A DNA stretch of 45,183 nt from IMG/VR virus record IMGVR_UViG_3300047476_000961, positions 1 through 45,183 of that record. One strand, given 5' to 3'. Source of the stretch: a virus. Made by a program: the position numbers and the translations under genes. The notes beneath the pieces are model-generated. The model did no database searches, was not told the DNA's origin, and saw only the letters and a list, made by a program, of their open reading frames with translations. The first letter of the stretch is position 1; each line of letters starts with the position of its first letter. This document shows, piece by piece, positions 7,343-12,897 of the stretch.

Positions 7343-7804
7343 ATGACCACAGACGTCCGACTGCAGGCGATGATCCGCGCCCTCGACGAGCGACTGAAGA
7401 CAGTCAGCATCGACGATGTCGAACTGAGCGTACGCACCCTGAAGGCGCTTAAGGATTGCGGCGTGCGCACCCTACACGAAGCCCAGATGGCGCTGATCAA
7501 CCGCCAACTTGGTAAGCAGCCCGGCATCGGCCCCAAGGCGATCCGTGAGGTCGAGGAGATCATCTTCAACGTCACTGCCGCCCTGCCGCCACCAGCGGAG
7601 GTCGCAAGGCAGCAGCGCCGCCTTGAGCTTAACAGCCTGCTGCTGGCCTACGAGATGCATGTGCTCGCACTGTATACCTACCAGAACGCCGATGCGCGCC
7701 CCGAGGACTTTCTGGGTATCGACGTCGGGGGTTCGATCGCCAAGCGCAAGGCCTCTATCAACAAGGTACGCGAGCTGATCCTCGCCTTCGCAGACCGCCC
7801 ATAA
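7343..7804 (+). CDS. RNA polymerase alpha C-terminal-domain-like protein
   Basis: Residues about 23-76 of this 153-residue protein read like the C-terminal domain of bacterial RpoA: IDDVELSVRTLKALKDCGVR then GIGPKAIREVEEII. Aligned by eye with E. coli, DNA-contact residues Arg265 (here R31), Gly296 (G63) and Lys298 (K65) are kept, while Asn268 and Ser299 become Lys and Ala. In RpoA this domain binds UP-element DNA and activators. The N-terminal assembly domain is absent. The remaining residues 80-153 are helical and unfamiliar. It could bait host activators, bind phage promoters or be a generic helix-hairpin-helix DNA binder. It sits in the early cluster after GAGGAGTACTGAGAC. Confidence 0.7.
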   Translation: MTTDVRLQAMIRALDERLKTVSIDDVELSVRTLKALKDCGVRTLHEAQMALINRQLGKQPGIGPKAIREVEEIIFNVTAALPPPAEVARQQRRLELNSLLLAYEMHVLALYTYQNADARPEDFLGIDVGGSIAKRKASINKVRELILAFADRP

Positions 7805-7821
7805 ACAAGGAGTACCGACCA

Positions 7822-8061
7822 ATGACCAACAACCCACCATCCGCCGACGACATCCTCCGCCTGCCACTGGCAGAGGGTGCACGCTACCAACTCGACCAGC
7901 TCGACATCATCCGCGTCCGGGCACGCGTCTACGCCCTGAACAAGGACAACGCCGCAGGCTGGAAGTGGCGCACGACGATGGTCCGCGCCAAGACCAAGAG
8001 CAGGAAAAAGACGGTCATCAATAATCTTGTCCACACCTTAATTGTGTGGCGGATCAAATAG
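7822..8061 (+). CDS. Hypothetical basic early protein
   Basis: A 79-residue protein with a basic C-terminal half (WRTTMVRAKTKSRKKTVINN), possibly binding nucleic acid. GGAGTACC (7809-7816) lies five bases before the ATG. No family recognised. A small inverted repeat CCACAC-N7-GTGTGG lies within its last codons (8031-8049). Confidence 0.72.
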   Translation: MTNNPPSADDILRLPLAEGARYQLDQLDIIRVRARVYALNKDNAAGWKWRTTMVRAKTKSRKKTVINNLVHTLIVWRIK

Positions 8062-8154
8062 CAGACGTCGCTAGACGACACTGGACAAAACCCACCGTCT
8101 TGCGGCCGGCCACCGTCTGTGCCACACAGGCGCATCAGCAACAACGAAAGTACC
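8062..8154 (+). promoter_or_regulatory. Intergenic leader, copy C (without a clear TTGCA pair)
   Basis: This gap carries the leader CATCAGCAACAACGAAAGTACC (8133-8154) ahead of a microprotein, and a direct repeat CCACCGTCT about 26 bases apart (near 8091 and 8110). No TTGCA-N8-TTGCA pair is visible here, and GGAG is degraded to AAAG. Confidence 0.4.
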
Positions 8155-8157
8155 GCC

Positions 8158-8235
8158 ATGCCCCTTGAAGCATTCATACTAATCGGGATCATCCTGTGCA
8201 TGCTCCCTGTAGCGATCGACGAACTGCGTCGGTGA
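8158..8235 (+). CDS. 25-residue membrane microprotein
   Basis: ATG at 8158 after GAAAGTACCGCC, stop at 8235. The protein reads MPLEAFILIGIILCMLPVAI followed by DELRR: one hydrophobic segment with a charged C-terminal tail. The shared leader in front and the tight fit before the next gene argue that it is translated. It would sit in the inner membrane. Function unknown. Confidence 0.55.
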   Translation: MPLEAFILIGIILCMLPVAIDELRR

Positions 8236-8246
8236 GGAGACACGAC

Positions 8247-8525
8247 ATGAAGGAAGGTTTGAGAGCATTGATGGACGCGGGCATGCCCGAGGACCACGCC
8301 CGCACGCTGCTGGCATCGCTGGAGAAGAGGGGCTACACCGTCTACCGCAAGAAGCAGCGCAAGAACGCACGCAGGCCCAACGCCAGCGAGCCTATGACGC
8401 CGGAGCTGGCGACCGAGATCCGCACCTTCTTCGCGTGGCAGCGGCACTTCACGCAGCAGGAGATCGCGCATATCTTCAACGTGAACATCGGCCGCGTCAA
8501 CGAGGCGCTGGCCGGGCTGATATGA
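8247..8525 (+). CDS. Small helix-turn-helix protein
   Basis: A 92-residue basic protein. The start at 8247 is chosen for GAGGAG seven bases upstream. The N-terminal half contains helices and a Lys/Arg-rich stretch (YRKKQRKNARR). The C-terminal part (about 50-92) fits a helix-turn-helix: TPELATEIRTFFAWQRHFTQ then QEIAHIFNVNIGRVNEAL. It may regulate early transcription. The target is unknown; the palindromes in the control region are candidates. Confidence 0.72.
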   Translation: MKEGLRALMDAGMPEDHARTLLASLEKRGYTVYRKKQRKNARRPNASEPMTPELATEIRTFFAWQRHFTQQEIAHIFNVNIGRVNEALAGLI

Positions 8526-8551
8526 CCACCAACTGAAAGAGGAGTACCCCA

Positions 8552-9151
8552 ATGACTAGAACAGCTGTAACCACAGACCAGATCCGCCAGCACTTGGCGG
8601 CTCGCGGCACCTGCTCCGTCACGGAGATTGCCAACCACTTTAAGTGCAGTGAGACGCAGATACACGCCAAGTGTCGCAGCATGCATGACGCGGGCCTACT
8701 CGAACTCATCAAGCGTCCGGTGAAGGTCACGAAGAGCAACGGGGAGACCTACATGAGGGACGCCGTCAAGGTCTACCGCATCCGCGTAAAGCCGCCTGTT
8801 GCGACGCCTGAGACCAAGCTGACGGTCCAAGTGACGCCTGAGACCAAGTCGGATGCCGAAGGGACGTTGATCACCGCGCCGACTTCTGGGGAGCTGCGCT
8901 TCACCTTCCCCAAGCCTGTGCAGAAGGACACCTCGATCAATACCGCGATCGCCGCAATCGCCACCCTGCGTCGCACCCTGACACCTGACCAGCTGTCGGC
9001 GCTTGGCGTGACGCTGGCCGACCCACTGGCGGATGCCCTAGAGGAGATCTCGGGCGAGGGCGGCTTCGACAACTTCAACCATCAGGCATACCGCCTGCGC
9101 TCCGCGCTGGCTGATAAGGGCCTTAAGATCGTGAGTTGCAGCGATGACTGA
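8552..9151 (+). CDS. Winged-helix DNA-binding protein
   Basis: A 199-residue protein. Residues about 6-75 match a winged helix: TDQIRQHLAARGTCSVTEIA, NHFKCSETQIHAKCRSM, then a basic wing. A linker with two PETK segments follows, then a helical C-terminal domain of unknown type. GGAGTACC (8541-8548) lies three bases before the ATG. Its C-terminus overlaps the next gene by eight bases. A regulatory role is inferred from the fold alone. Confidence 0.75.
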   Translation: MTRTAVTTDQIRQHLAARGTCSVTEIANHFKCSETQIHAKCRSMHDAGLLELIKRPVKVTKSNGETYMRDAVKVYRIRVKPPVATPETKLTVQVTPETKSDAEGTLITAPTSGELRFTFPKPVQKDTSINTAIAAIATLRRTLTPDQLSALGVTLADPLADALEEISGEGGFDNFNHQAYRLRSALADKGLKIVSCSDD

Positions 9152-9443
9152 CAGCCTTAGCCAGTACTGCCTCAACTGCGAGACGCAAGCCAATACCATT
9201 GAAGAGCTGCGAGCCGCAAATGAAAGATGGGTTATCGCCTTCAATCAAGCAGAAGAACGCGCCAACGGTCGCATCAAAGCCCTGCAAGCCAACAAGGTGA
9301 AGCTGCGTAAGGCTTTGGCCGAGAATGCGCGGCTGCATAACAGGCTGCGTAATATCCGCGCCCTTGCCACCAGACATCTATATGAACGTGGGCCGAACGG
9401 AACTATTGCAGACATAGAACTGTTCGCCACCGTAGCACTATAG
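9144..9443 (+). CDS. Hypothetical coiled-coil protein
   Basis: A 99-residue protein with CLNCETQ near the N-terminus and a long basic coiled coil (about 18-72: EELRAANERWVIAFNQAEER onward). It overlaps the winged-helix gene by eight bases. Together with the next three genes it forms a block that looks less GC-rich than the rest of the early region, suggesting later acquisition. Function unknown. Confidence 0.72.
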   Translation: MTDSLSQYCLNCETQANTIEELRAANERWVIAFNQAEERANGRIKALQANKVKLRKALAENARLHNRLRNIRALATRHLYERGPNGTIADIELFATVAL

Positions 9444-9454
9444 GAGACAGGACA

Positions 9455-9835
9455 ATGACCGAGATTGAAAAGAAAGCCCTTGCGCTGGTGAATGAGATAC
9501 GCGTCAACCAAGGCTATCCGCCAAACAACCTGTTTATTCGGACTCTCGGCCCTACCACGCAAGCCCTCTGCCGAGCCATCGAGCAACACGAAGCCTACAA
9601 GCAGGAGGTGAGTGATGCGGTGGAGATGATAAACAACACGTCGGTTTCTGATGATGTTTGGCGCACTTGGGCCACGGATTGTTTGAAACGCTTCATCATC
9701 CCCAAGCCAAAGCCTGACCCGCTGGTGGAGGCGATGGCCGATTGCGGCGTTGACCGCTTTGAAAGTTGGGCTGACCAACTCCGCGCCGCACTGGAAGCCC
9801 GTGGGCTGGAGATAAGGGAGAAGAGCGATGACTGA
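9455..9835 (+). CDS. Hypothetical protein (MTEI block, gene 1)
   Basis: A 126-residue helical protein that begins MTEIEKKALALVNEIRVNQG and ends in a helical segment (ESWADQLRAALEARGLEI). I know similar N-termini from small proteins of rhizobial and related phages, without a function. The ribosome-binding site is TAGGAGACAGGAC. It overlaps the next gene by eight bases. Three consecutive genes here start with MTEI. Confidence 0.75.
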   Translation: MTEIEKKALALVNEIRVNQGYPPNNLFIRTLGPTTQALCRAIEQHEAYKQEVSDAVEMINNTSVSDDVWRTWATDCLKRFIIPKPKPDPLVEAMADCGVDRFESWADQLRAALEARGLEIREKSDD

Positions 9836-10169
9836 AATCAGCAAGGAATGGTGCATCAACATGGCGAAGCAAGAGGAAGGCGACATAGGTGCAGGTAAGC
9901 TGGCTATTGACCCGACAGCCGACAATTTCCACAACCTTCCATTAAGTGAAAGTTTCGAGCGCGTTGCGAAGGCCGACAATGCGAAGCTGCGTGAGGCGGT
10001 GAAGGAGATAGAGGCCTCAACGTATCCGCGACCGCTTGGGAAGTCGTGGCGCATGGATTTGTCCTCCAGCAAGCATGACCGCTGCATCCATGATGAGTGG
10101 ATGTATGATACCTGCGAAGGTTGCCTTGATGATTTTATCCGCAAAGCACTACAGGAGACAGAACGATGA
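9828..10169 (+). CDS. Hypothetical protein (MTEI block, gene 2)
   Basis: A 113-residue protein starting MTEISKEWCIN. The C-terminal third carries paired Cys and His residues (KHDRCIHDEWMYDTCEGCLD, about 82-101) that could bind a metal ion. The ribosome-binding site is AAGGGAGAAGAGCG. It overlaps both neighbours by a few bases. No family recognised. Confidence 0.72.
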   Translation: MTEISKEWCINMAKQEEGDIGAGKLAIDPTADNFHNLPLSESFERVAKADNAKLREAVKEIEASTYPRPLGKSWRMDLSSSKHDRCIHDEWMYDTCEGCLDDFIRKALQETER

Positions 10170-10420
10170 CCGAGATCACACAGGCTGATCGGGACGCGGC
10201 GAATGAATGGCAAGCAGGATATAACGCTGGCGTTAAGGCTTGCGCTGATGCTCTAGAAGCCGATGCAAGACTATGCGACTGCTTTGCGCGAGAGGAAAGC
10301 GAATGCGGTTGCGGGGCATGGTGTGAATGGAAGTCAATAACGTCAGCAAGGGCGGTCGAGATAGTCCGCGCACTCATTGAGAAGACCGGCAAAACCTTTA
10401 CACGTTCCAGCGACACGTAA
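10166..10420 (+). CDS. Hypothetical Cys-rich protein (MTEI block, gene 3)
   Basis: An 84-residue protein starting MTEITQADRDAANEW. It contains a Cys cluster (CDCFAREESECGCGAWCEW, residues about 37-55) suitable for zinc binding. The ribosome-binding site CAGGAGACAGAACG is nearly the same as that of gene 1 of this block. Four-base overlap with the previous gene. Function unknown. Confidence 0.7.
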   Translation: MTEITQADRDAANEWQAGYNAGVKACADALEADARLCDCFAREESECGCGAWCEWKSITSARAVEIVRALIEKTGKTFTRSSDT

Positions 10421-10441
10421 AGAAAACGGAAGGTTTTTGAC

Positions 10442-10621
10442 ATGACCCTAATGGAACTCACCTTTATTATTTGCGTCCCCATTTTTATCGCTAGCATCTG
10501 CCTTGCCCTAGCCGGAGAAGTCCCCCCGTATTACATCGTCCTGTGGCCCGTAGTGCTGGCAAAGTATCTGCTGCGGAGCCTGTATTTCGAACTGTTCACA
10601 GGGTGGAGCGAGAAGCCATGA
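10442..10621 (+). CDS. Small two-segment membrane protein
   Basis: ATG at 10442, stop TGA at 10621, 59 residues. Two hydrophobic segments (about 6-25 and 30-46, LTFIICVPIFIASICLALAG and YYIVLWPVVLAKYLL) are separated by a short loop and end in a polar tail. It would span the inner membrane twice. A plausible ribosome-binding site is GGAAGG upstream. ATGA overlap with the next microgene. Function unknown; roles such as superinfection exclusion are only guesses. Confidence 0.6.
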   Translation: MTLMELTFIICVPIFIASICLALAGEVPPYYIVLWPVVLAKYLLRSLYFELFTGWSEKP

Positions 10622-10695
10622 CCCTGCGCCGCTTCCTGCAAGAGAACTTCGGCTGGGACATATACGACTGGGATCCCGCCGACATAATTTTCTAA
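10618..10695 (+). CDS. 25-residue acidic microprotein
   Basis: ATG at 10618 overlapping the previous stop (ATGA), stop TAA at 10695. The protein MTLRRFLQENFGWDIYDWDP then ADIIF is aromatic and acidic. Coupling to the membrane protein supports translation, but the small size leaves doubt. Confidence 0.45.
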   Translation: MTLRRFLQENFGWDIYDWDPADIIF

Positions 10696-10743
10696 TCCCA
10701 CCCCCGTCTCCTTTTGACCCCGACAGCCACGGCGGGGTAAATG

Positions 10744-10814
10744 GCTAGGCAGCGGAAGTATCAAGCACCAAGGGGGAGAGATGGGCACCACATGGTATGG
10801 TGCGAATGCCTAGC
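10744..10814 (+). ncRNA. Candidate structured RNA in an intergenic gap
   Basis: The outer arms GCTAGGCA (10744-10751) and TGCCTAGC (10807-10814) are perfect complements. Inside lies a second hairpin, GCACCA (10785-10790) with TGGTGC (10798-10803) and a 7-base loop, plus a purine-rich strand (AAGGGGGAGAG). The nested arrangement ends 27 bases before the next start codon. It may be a regulatory leader or a small RNA. Confidence 0.4.
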
Positions 10815-10841
10815 AACGTGGCGACAACATAGGAGATAATC

Positions 10842-11132
10842 ATGACTTGGAAATCAGCAACAGACGAAGACATCATCCGCGCCTGCGGGTACATCAGCGA
10901 CGACACCTACCTCGCCTCGATCTTCGGCGTGAAGCGCAGCTACATCATCGACATGCGCAAGAAGATCAAGAACGCGGCAGAGGCCGAGGAGAAGCGCGCC
11001 AAGCGTGCCAAACGCAACCCGCCGATCTCAACTGACAACTACGAGCGCACGGCCCGCACCAGCGCCGCCAACGGGTCCGCAGCCCTGCTCAAGGCGATCA
11101 AACTGCACCACCCCAACCGGTTTGCAATTTAG
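10842..11132 (+). CDS. Small putative DNA-binding protein
   Basis: A 96-residue basic protein. The N-terminal half (ATDEDIIRACGYISDDTYLA then SIFGVKRSYIIDMRKKI, residues 5-43) fits a helix-turn-helix that ends in a basic helix. A Lys/Arg/Ala-rich stretch follows (EAEEKRAKRAKRNPP). Ribosome-binding site AGGAG nine bases upstream. Function inferred as DNA binding only. Confidence 0.68.
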   Translation: MTWKSATDEDIIRACGYISDDTYLASIFGVKRSYIIDMRKKIKNAAEAEEKRAKRAKRNPPISTDNYERTARTSAANGSAALLKAIKLHHPNRFAI

Positions 11133-11183
11133 GCTTGCAAAGCCTTTCCCCATTGATTACAGGTCGCCTATCAGCAACACCGG
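11122..11183 (+). promoter_or_regulatory. TTGCA-N8-TTGCA element plus leader, copy D
   Basis: TTGCA at 11122 and 11135, 13 bases apart. It is followed by ATCAGCAACACCGGAG (from about 11169) and the ATG at 11193. The first half-site overlaps the last codons of the upstream gene. GGAGTACC is replaced by GGAGAGTAATC. Confidence 0.5.
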
Positions 11184-11192
11184 AGAGTAATC

Positions 11193-11468
11193 ATGTGCCA
11201 CGAAGAATACACCGCAGAGCTTCTCAACAGCGCCGCCCGCGACCTTGACGCCGACATCTACGTGCGTTGGGATGGGGACGACGAGCGCACCACCTTCGAA
11301 GTGTTCTTCGAAGAGGAGCTGACGCCCTACACCATCCACGACATTGGCCGCGAGTTCGAGATCTGGCACTCCGTGCCCGGCAGCCGCGTCTACACCCAAG
11401 AGGTGTCGGCCCCGCGCCCCAAGGACGTCATCGCGGAACTCATTGACCTTTTGAGGGAGAAGGACTGA
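11193..11468 (+). CDS. Hypothetical acidic early protein
   Basis: A 91-residue, strongly acidic protein (ADIYVRWDGDDERTTFEVFF, EEELTPYTIHDIGREFEIW). It starts at 11193 after a TTGCA element and leader. Small, acidic, beta-rich proteins of phages are often DNA mimics or inhibitors of host enzymes, but nothing specific supports that here. Its stop overlaps the next ATG by one base. Confidence 0.73.
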   Translation: MCHEEYTAELLNSAARDLDADIYVRWDGDDERTTFEVFFEEELTPYTIHDIGREFEIWHSVPGSRVYTQEVSAPRPKDVIAELIDLLREKD

Positions 11469-11671
11469 TGCTCGACATATTTCTACCATGGCTGGCGCTG
11501 CGCAATCTCAAGCGCACGCTGGCCCGACGCGATCGCGAGATCGACAACCTGACGCGCGAGTACTTCAAGCGCGTCGCCACCATCAAGCAGCTGGAGGAGC
11601 GCCTCAGCAAGGCGCACTTCCGCAACCCAGAGACCGGCCGCATAGGCAAGAAAGGCGTCAGCTATGAGTGA
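11468..11671 (+). CDS. Hypothetical coiled-coil protein
   Basis: A 67-residue basic protein: a short hydrophobic N-terminus (MLDIFLPWLALRNL) followed by a coiled coil (RRDREIDNLTREYFKRVATI onward). The start overlaps the upstream stop by one base (TGATG), and its end overlaps the next start by eight bases. Function unknown. Confidence 0.68.
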   Translation: MLDIFLPWLALRNLKRTLARRDREIDNLTREYFKRVATIKQLEERLSKAHFRNPETGRIGKKGVSYE

Positions 11672-11840
11672 CATTACCAAGGAGGCCCAGCGCCTATTCA
11701 ACGAGCGCGACAAGCTCGAACGGCGCAAGCACGAACTCGACAACAGCCTGCGCACCCTGCGCGCCCGCTTCATGGCCGAGGAACGCGTCTGGGGCATCAG
11801 CGAGGAACGCTTCCGCCAAGAAGTGAGGGCGGCGCAGTGA
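11664..11840 (+). CDS. Hypothetical small coiled-coil protein
   Basis: ATG at 11664, stop at 11840, 58 residues: MSDITKEAQRLFNERDKLER then helical and highly charged to the end. It overlaps both neighbours, so it is almost certainly translated by coupling. It resembles the preceding gene product in being a short basic helix, and the two may pair. Function unknown. Confidence 0.62.
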   Translation: MSDITKEAQRLFNERDKLERRKHELDNSLRTLRARFMAEERVWGISEERFRQEVRAAQ

Positions 11841-12067
11841 CACCGCAGATCGAGATCCTGAACGCCGCCATCCGCGATAACGGAGGCATCATCGCCTTCG
11901 CGCAGGACATGGGCGTGTCGCACCAAGTCATCTACCAGTGGAAGAAGCGCGGCTACGTGCCGATGGACCGCGCCCTCATCATTCAGAACAAGTACGGCGT
12001 CGACCACAAGACCATGGTCCGGTCTGACATCGCCCAGCTGCTGACCGCCATGCACAGCGCAGGCTAG
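11837..12067 (+). CDS. Cro/YdaS-type helix-turn-helix regulator
   Basis: A 76-residue protein with a GTG start overlapping the previous stop. It matches the Cro-like YdaS pattern: GGIIAFAQDMGVSHQVIYQW (residues 14-33) forms the helix-turn-helix, followed by KKRGYVPMDRALII. Such proteins repress early promoters as dimers. The palindromes at 5150 and 5261 are candidate targets. No partner CI-type repressor or integrase is visible, so a lysogeny switch is not supported. Confidence 0.8.
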   Translation: MTPQIEILNAAIRDNGGIIAFAQDMGVSHQVIYQWKKRGYVPMDRALIIQNKYGVDHKTMVRSDIAQLLTAMHSAG

Positions 12068-12078
12068 TGGAGGACGAT

Positions 12079-12897
12079 ATGCCGCAACACTTCTACGTCT
12101 ACGAACACTGGCGTACGGATAAAAACACTTGTTTTTACGTCGGCAAAGGTTGCCGGCGACGGGCTTGGGTCATGGCCCACCGGCCGAAACATCACGTCAA
12201 CTTGCAGCATAAGCTGCGCAGGAACGGCGCGGCAGTTGTTGTTCAGATATTTGCTGAAGACCTTTCGGAGGAGCAGGCATTCACTTTAGAAAGACAACGC
12301 ATCGCGTATTACCGTGGCTTGGGGGCGGACCTTTTGAACCGCACAGATGGCGGCGAGGGTCCGAGTGGTTTACGGCTGTCTGAAGAGGCAAAAGCTAAAA
12401 TATCGGCCGCACGTAAAGGTAAGGCTTTAAGCGCGGAACACCGCGACAAATTGTCAGAGGGGCAGAGACGGCGTTTTTCGCGTCCCGAAGAGTTGCAGAA
12501 GCTGAAAGAGCGTAACAGGGGTCGGAAAGCCAGCCCAGAGAGTATAGAAAAACGAGCGGCCAAATTGCGCGGGCGAAAAATGTCTGAAGAGTTTTGCCGA
12601 GCGATAGGCGATCGTATGCGCGGGCGTAAGACCAGTGAGGAAACGCGAGCCAAGCTCCGCGAGGCCAATCTCGGTAAAAAGATGCCTGAAGATAGCAAAC
12701 TCCGGCGCAGGGCTACAAATCCACATAACAAGGCCGTGCGGTGCCTGCAAAACGGTTGCGTTTACATAAGTGCCTCAGAAGCCGCCAGACAGCTTGGCGT
12801 CTTACGATCGCACGTCGCGGAAATATGCCGAGGCGCGTCCACGCGTAAAAGCACAAATGGCTACACATTCGAATACGTAAGGGAGGACCATGGCTAA
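12079..12897 (+). CDS. GIY-YIG homing endonuclease with NUMOD3 and C-terminal helix-turn-helix
   Basis: A 272-residue free-standing homing endonuclease. The N-terminal GIY-YIG domain shows HFYVYEH (GIY equivalent) and CFYVGKG (YIG), then a basic surface. Residues about 95-215 hold several NUMOD3-type repeats (SEEAKAKISAARKGK, SEETRAKLREANLGKK). The C-terminus (ISASEAARQLGVLRSHVAEI) is a NUMOD1-like helix-turn-helix. The ATG at 12079 has GGAGG five bases upstream. The end overlaps the primase start by eight bases. It appears less GC-rich than its neighbours, a sign of transfer. Confidence 0.9.
   Translation: MPQHFYVYEHWRTDKNTCFYVGKGCRRRAWVMAHRPKHHVNLQHKLRRNGAAVVVQIFAEDLSEEQAFTLERQRIAYYRGLGADLLNRTDGGEGPSGLRLSEEAKAKISAARKGKALSAEHRDKLSEGQRRRFSRPEELQKLKERNRGRKASPESIEKRAAKLRGRKMSEEFCRAIGDRMRGRKTSEETRAKLREANLGKKMPEDSKLRRRATNPHNKAVRCLQNGCVYISASEAARQLGVLRSHVAEICRGASTRKSTNGYTFEYVREDHG

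Noticed and set aside
11837-12067. Lysogeny switch based on the Cro/YdaS-like gene
   Set aside because: No integrase, excisionase, CI-type repressor or attachment site is visible in the window.
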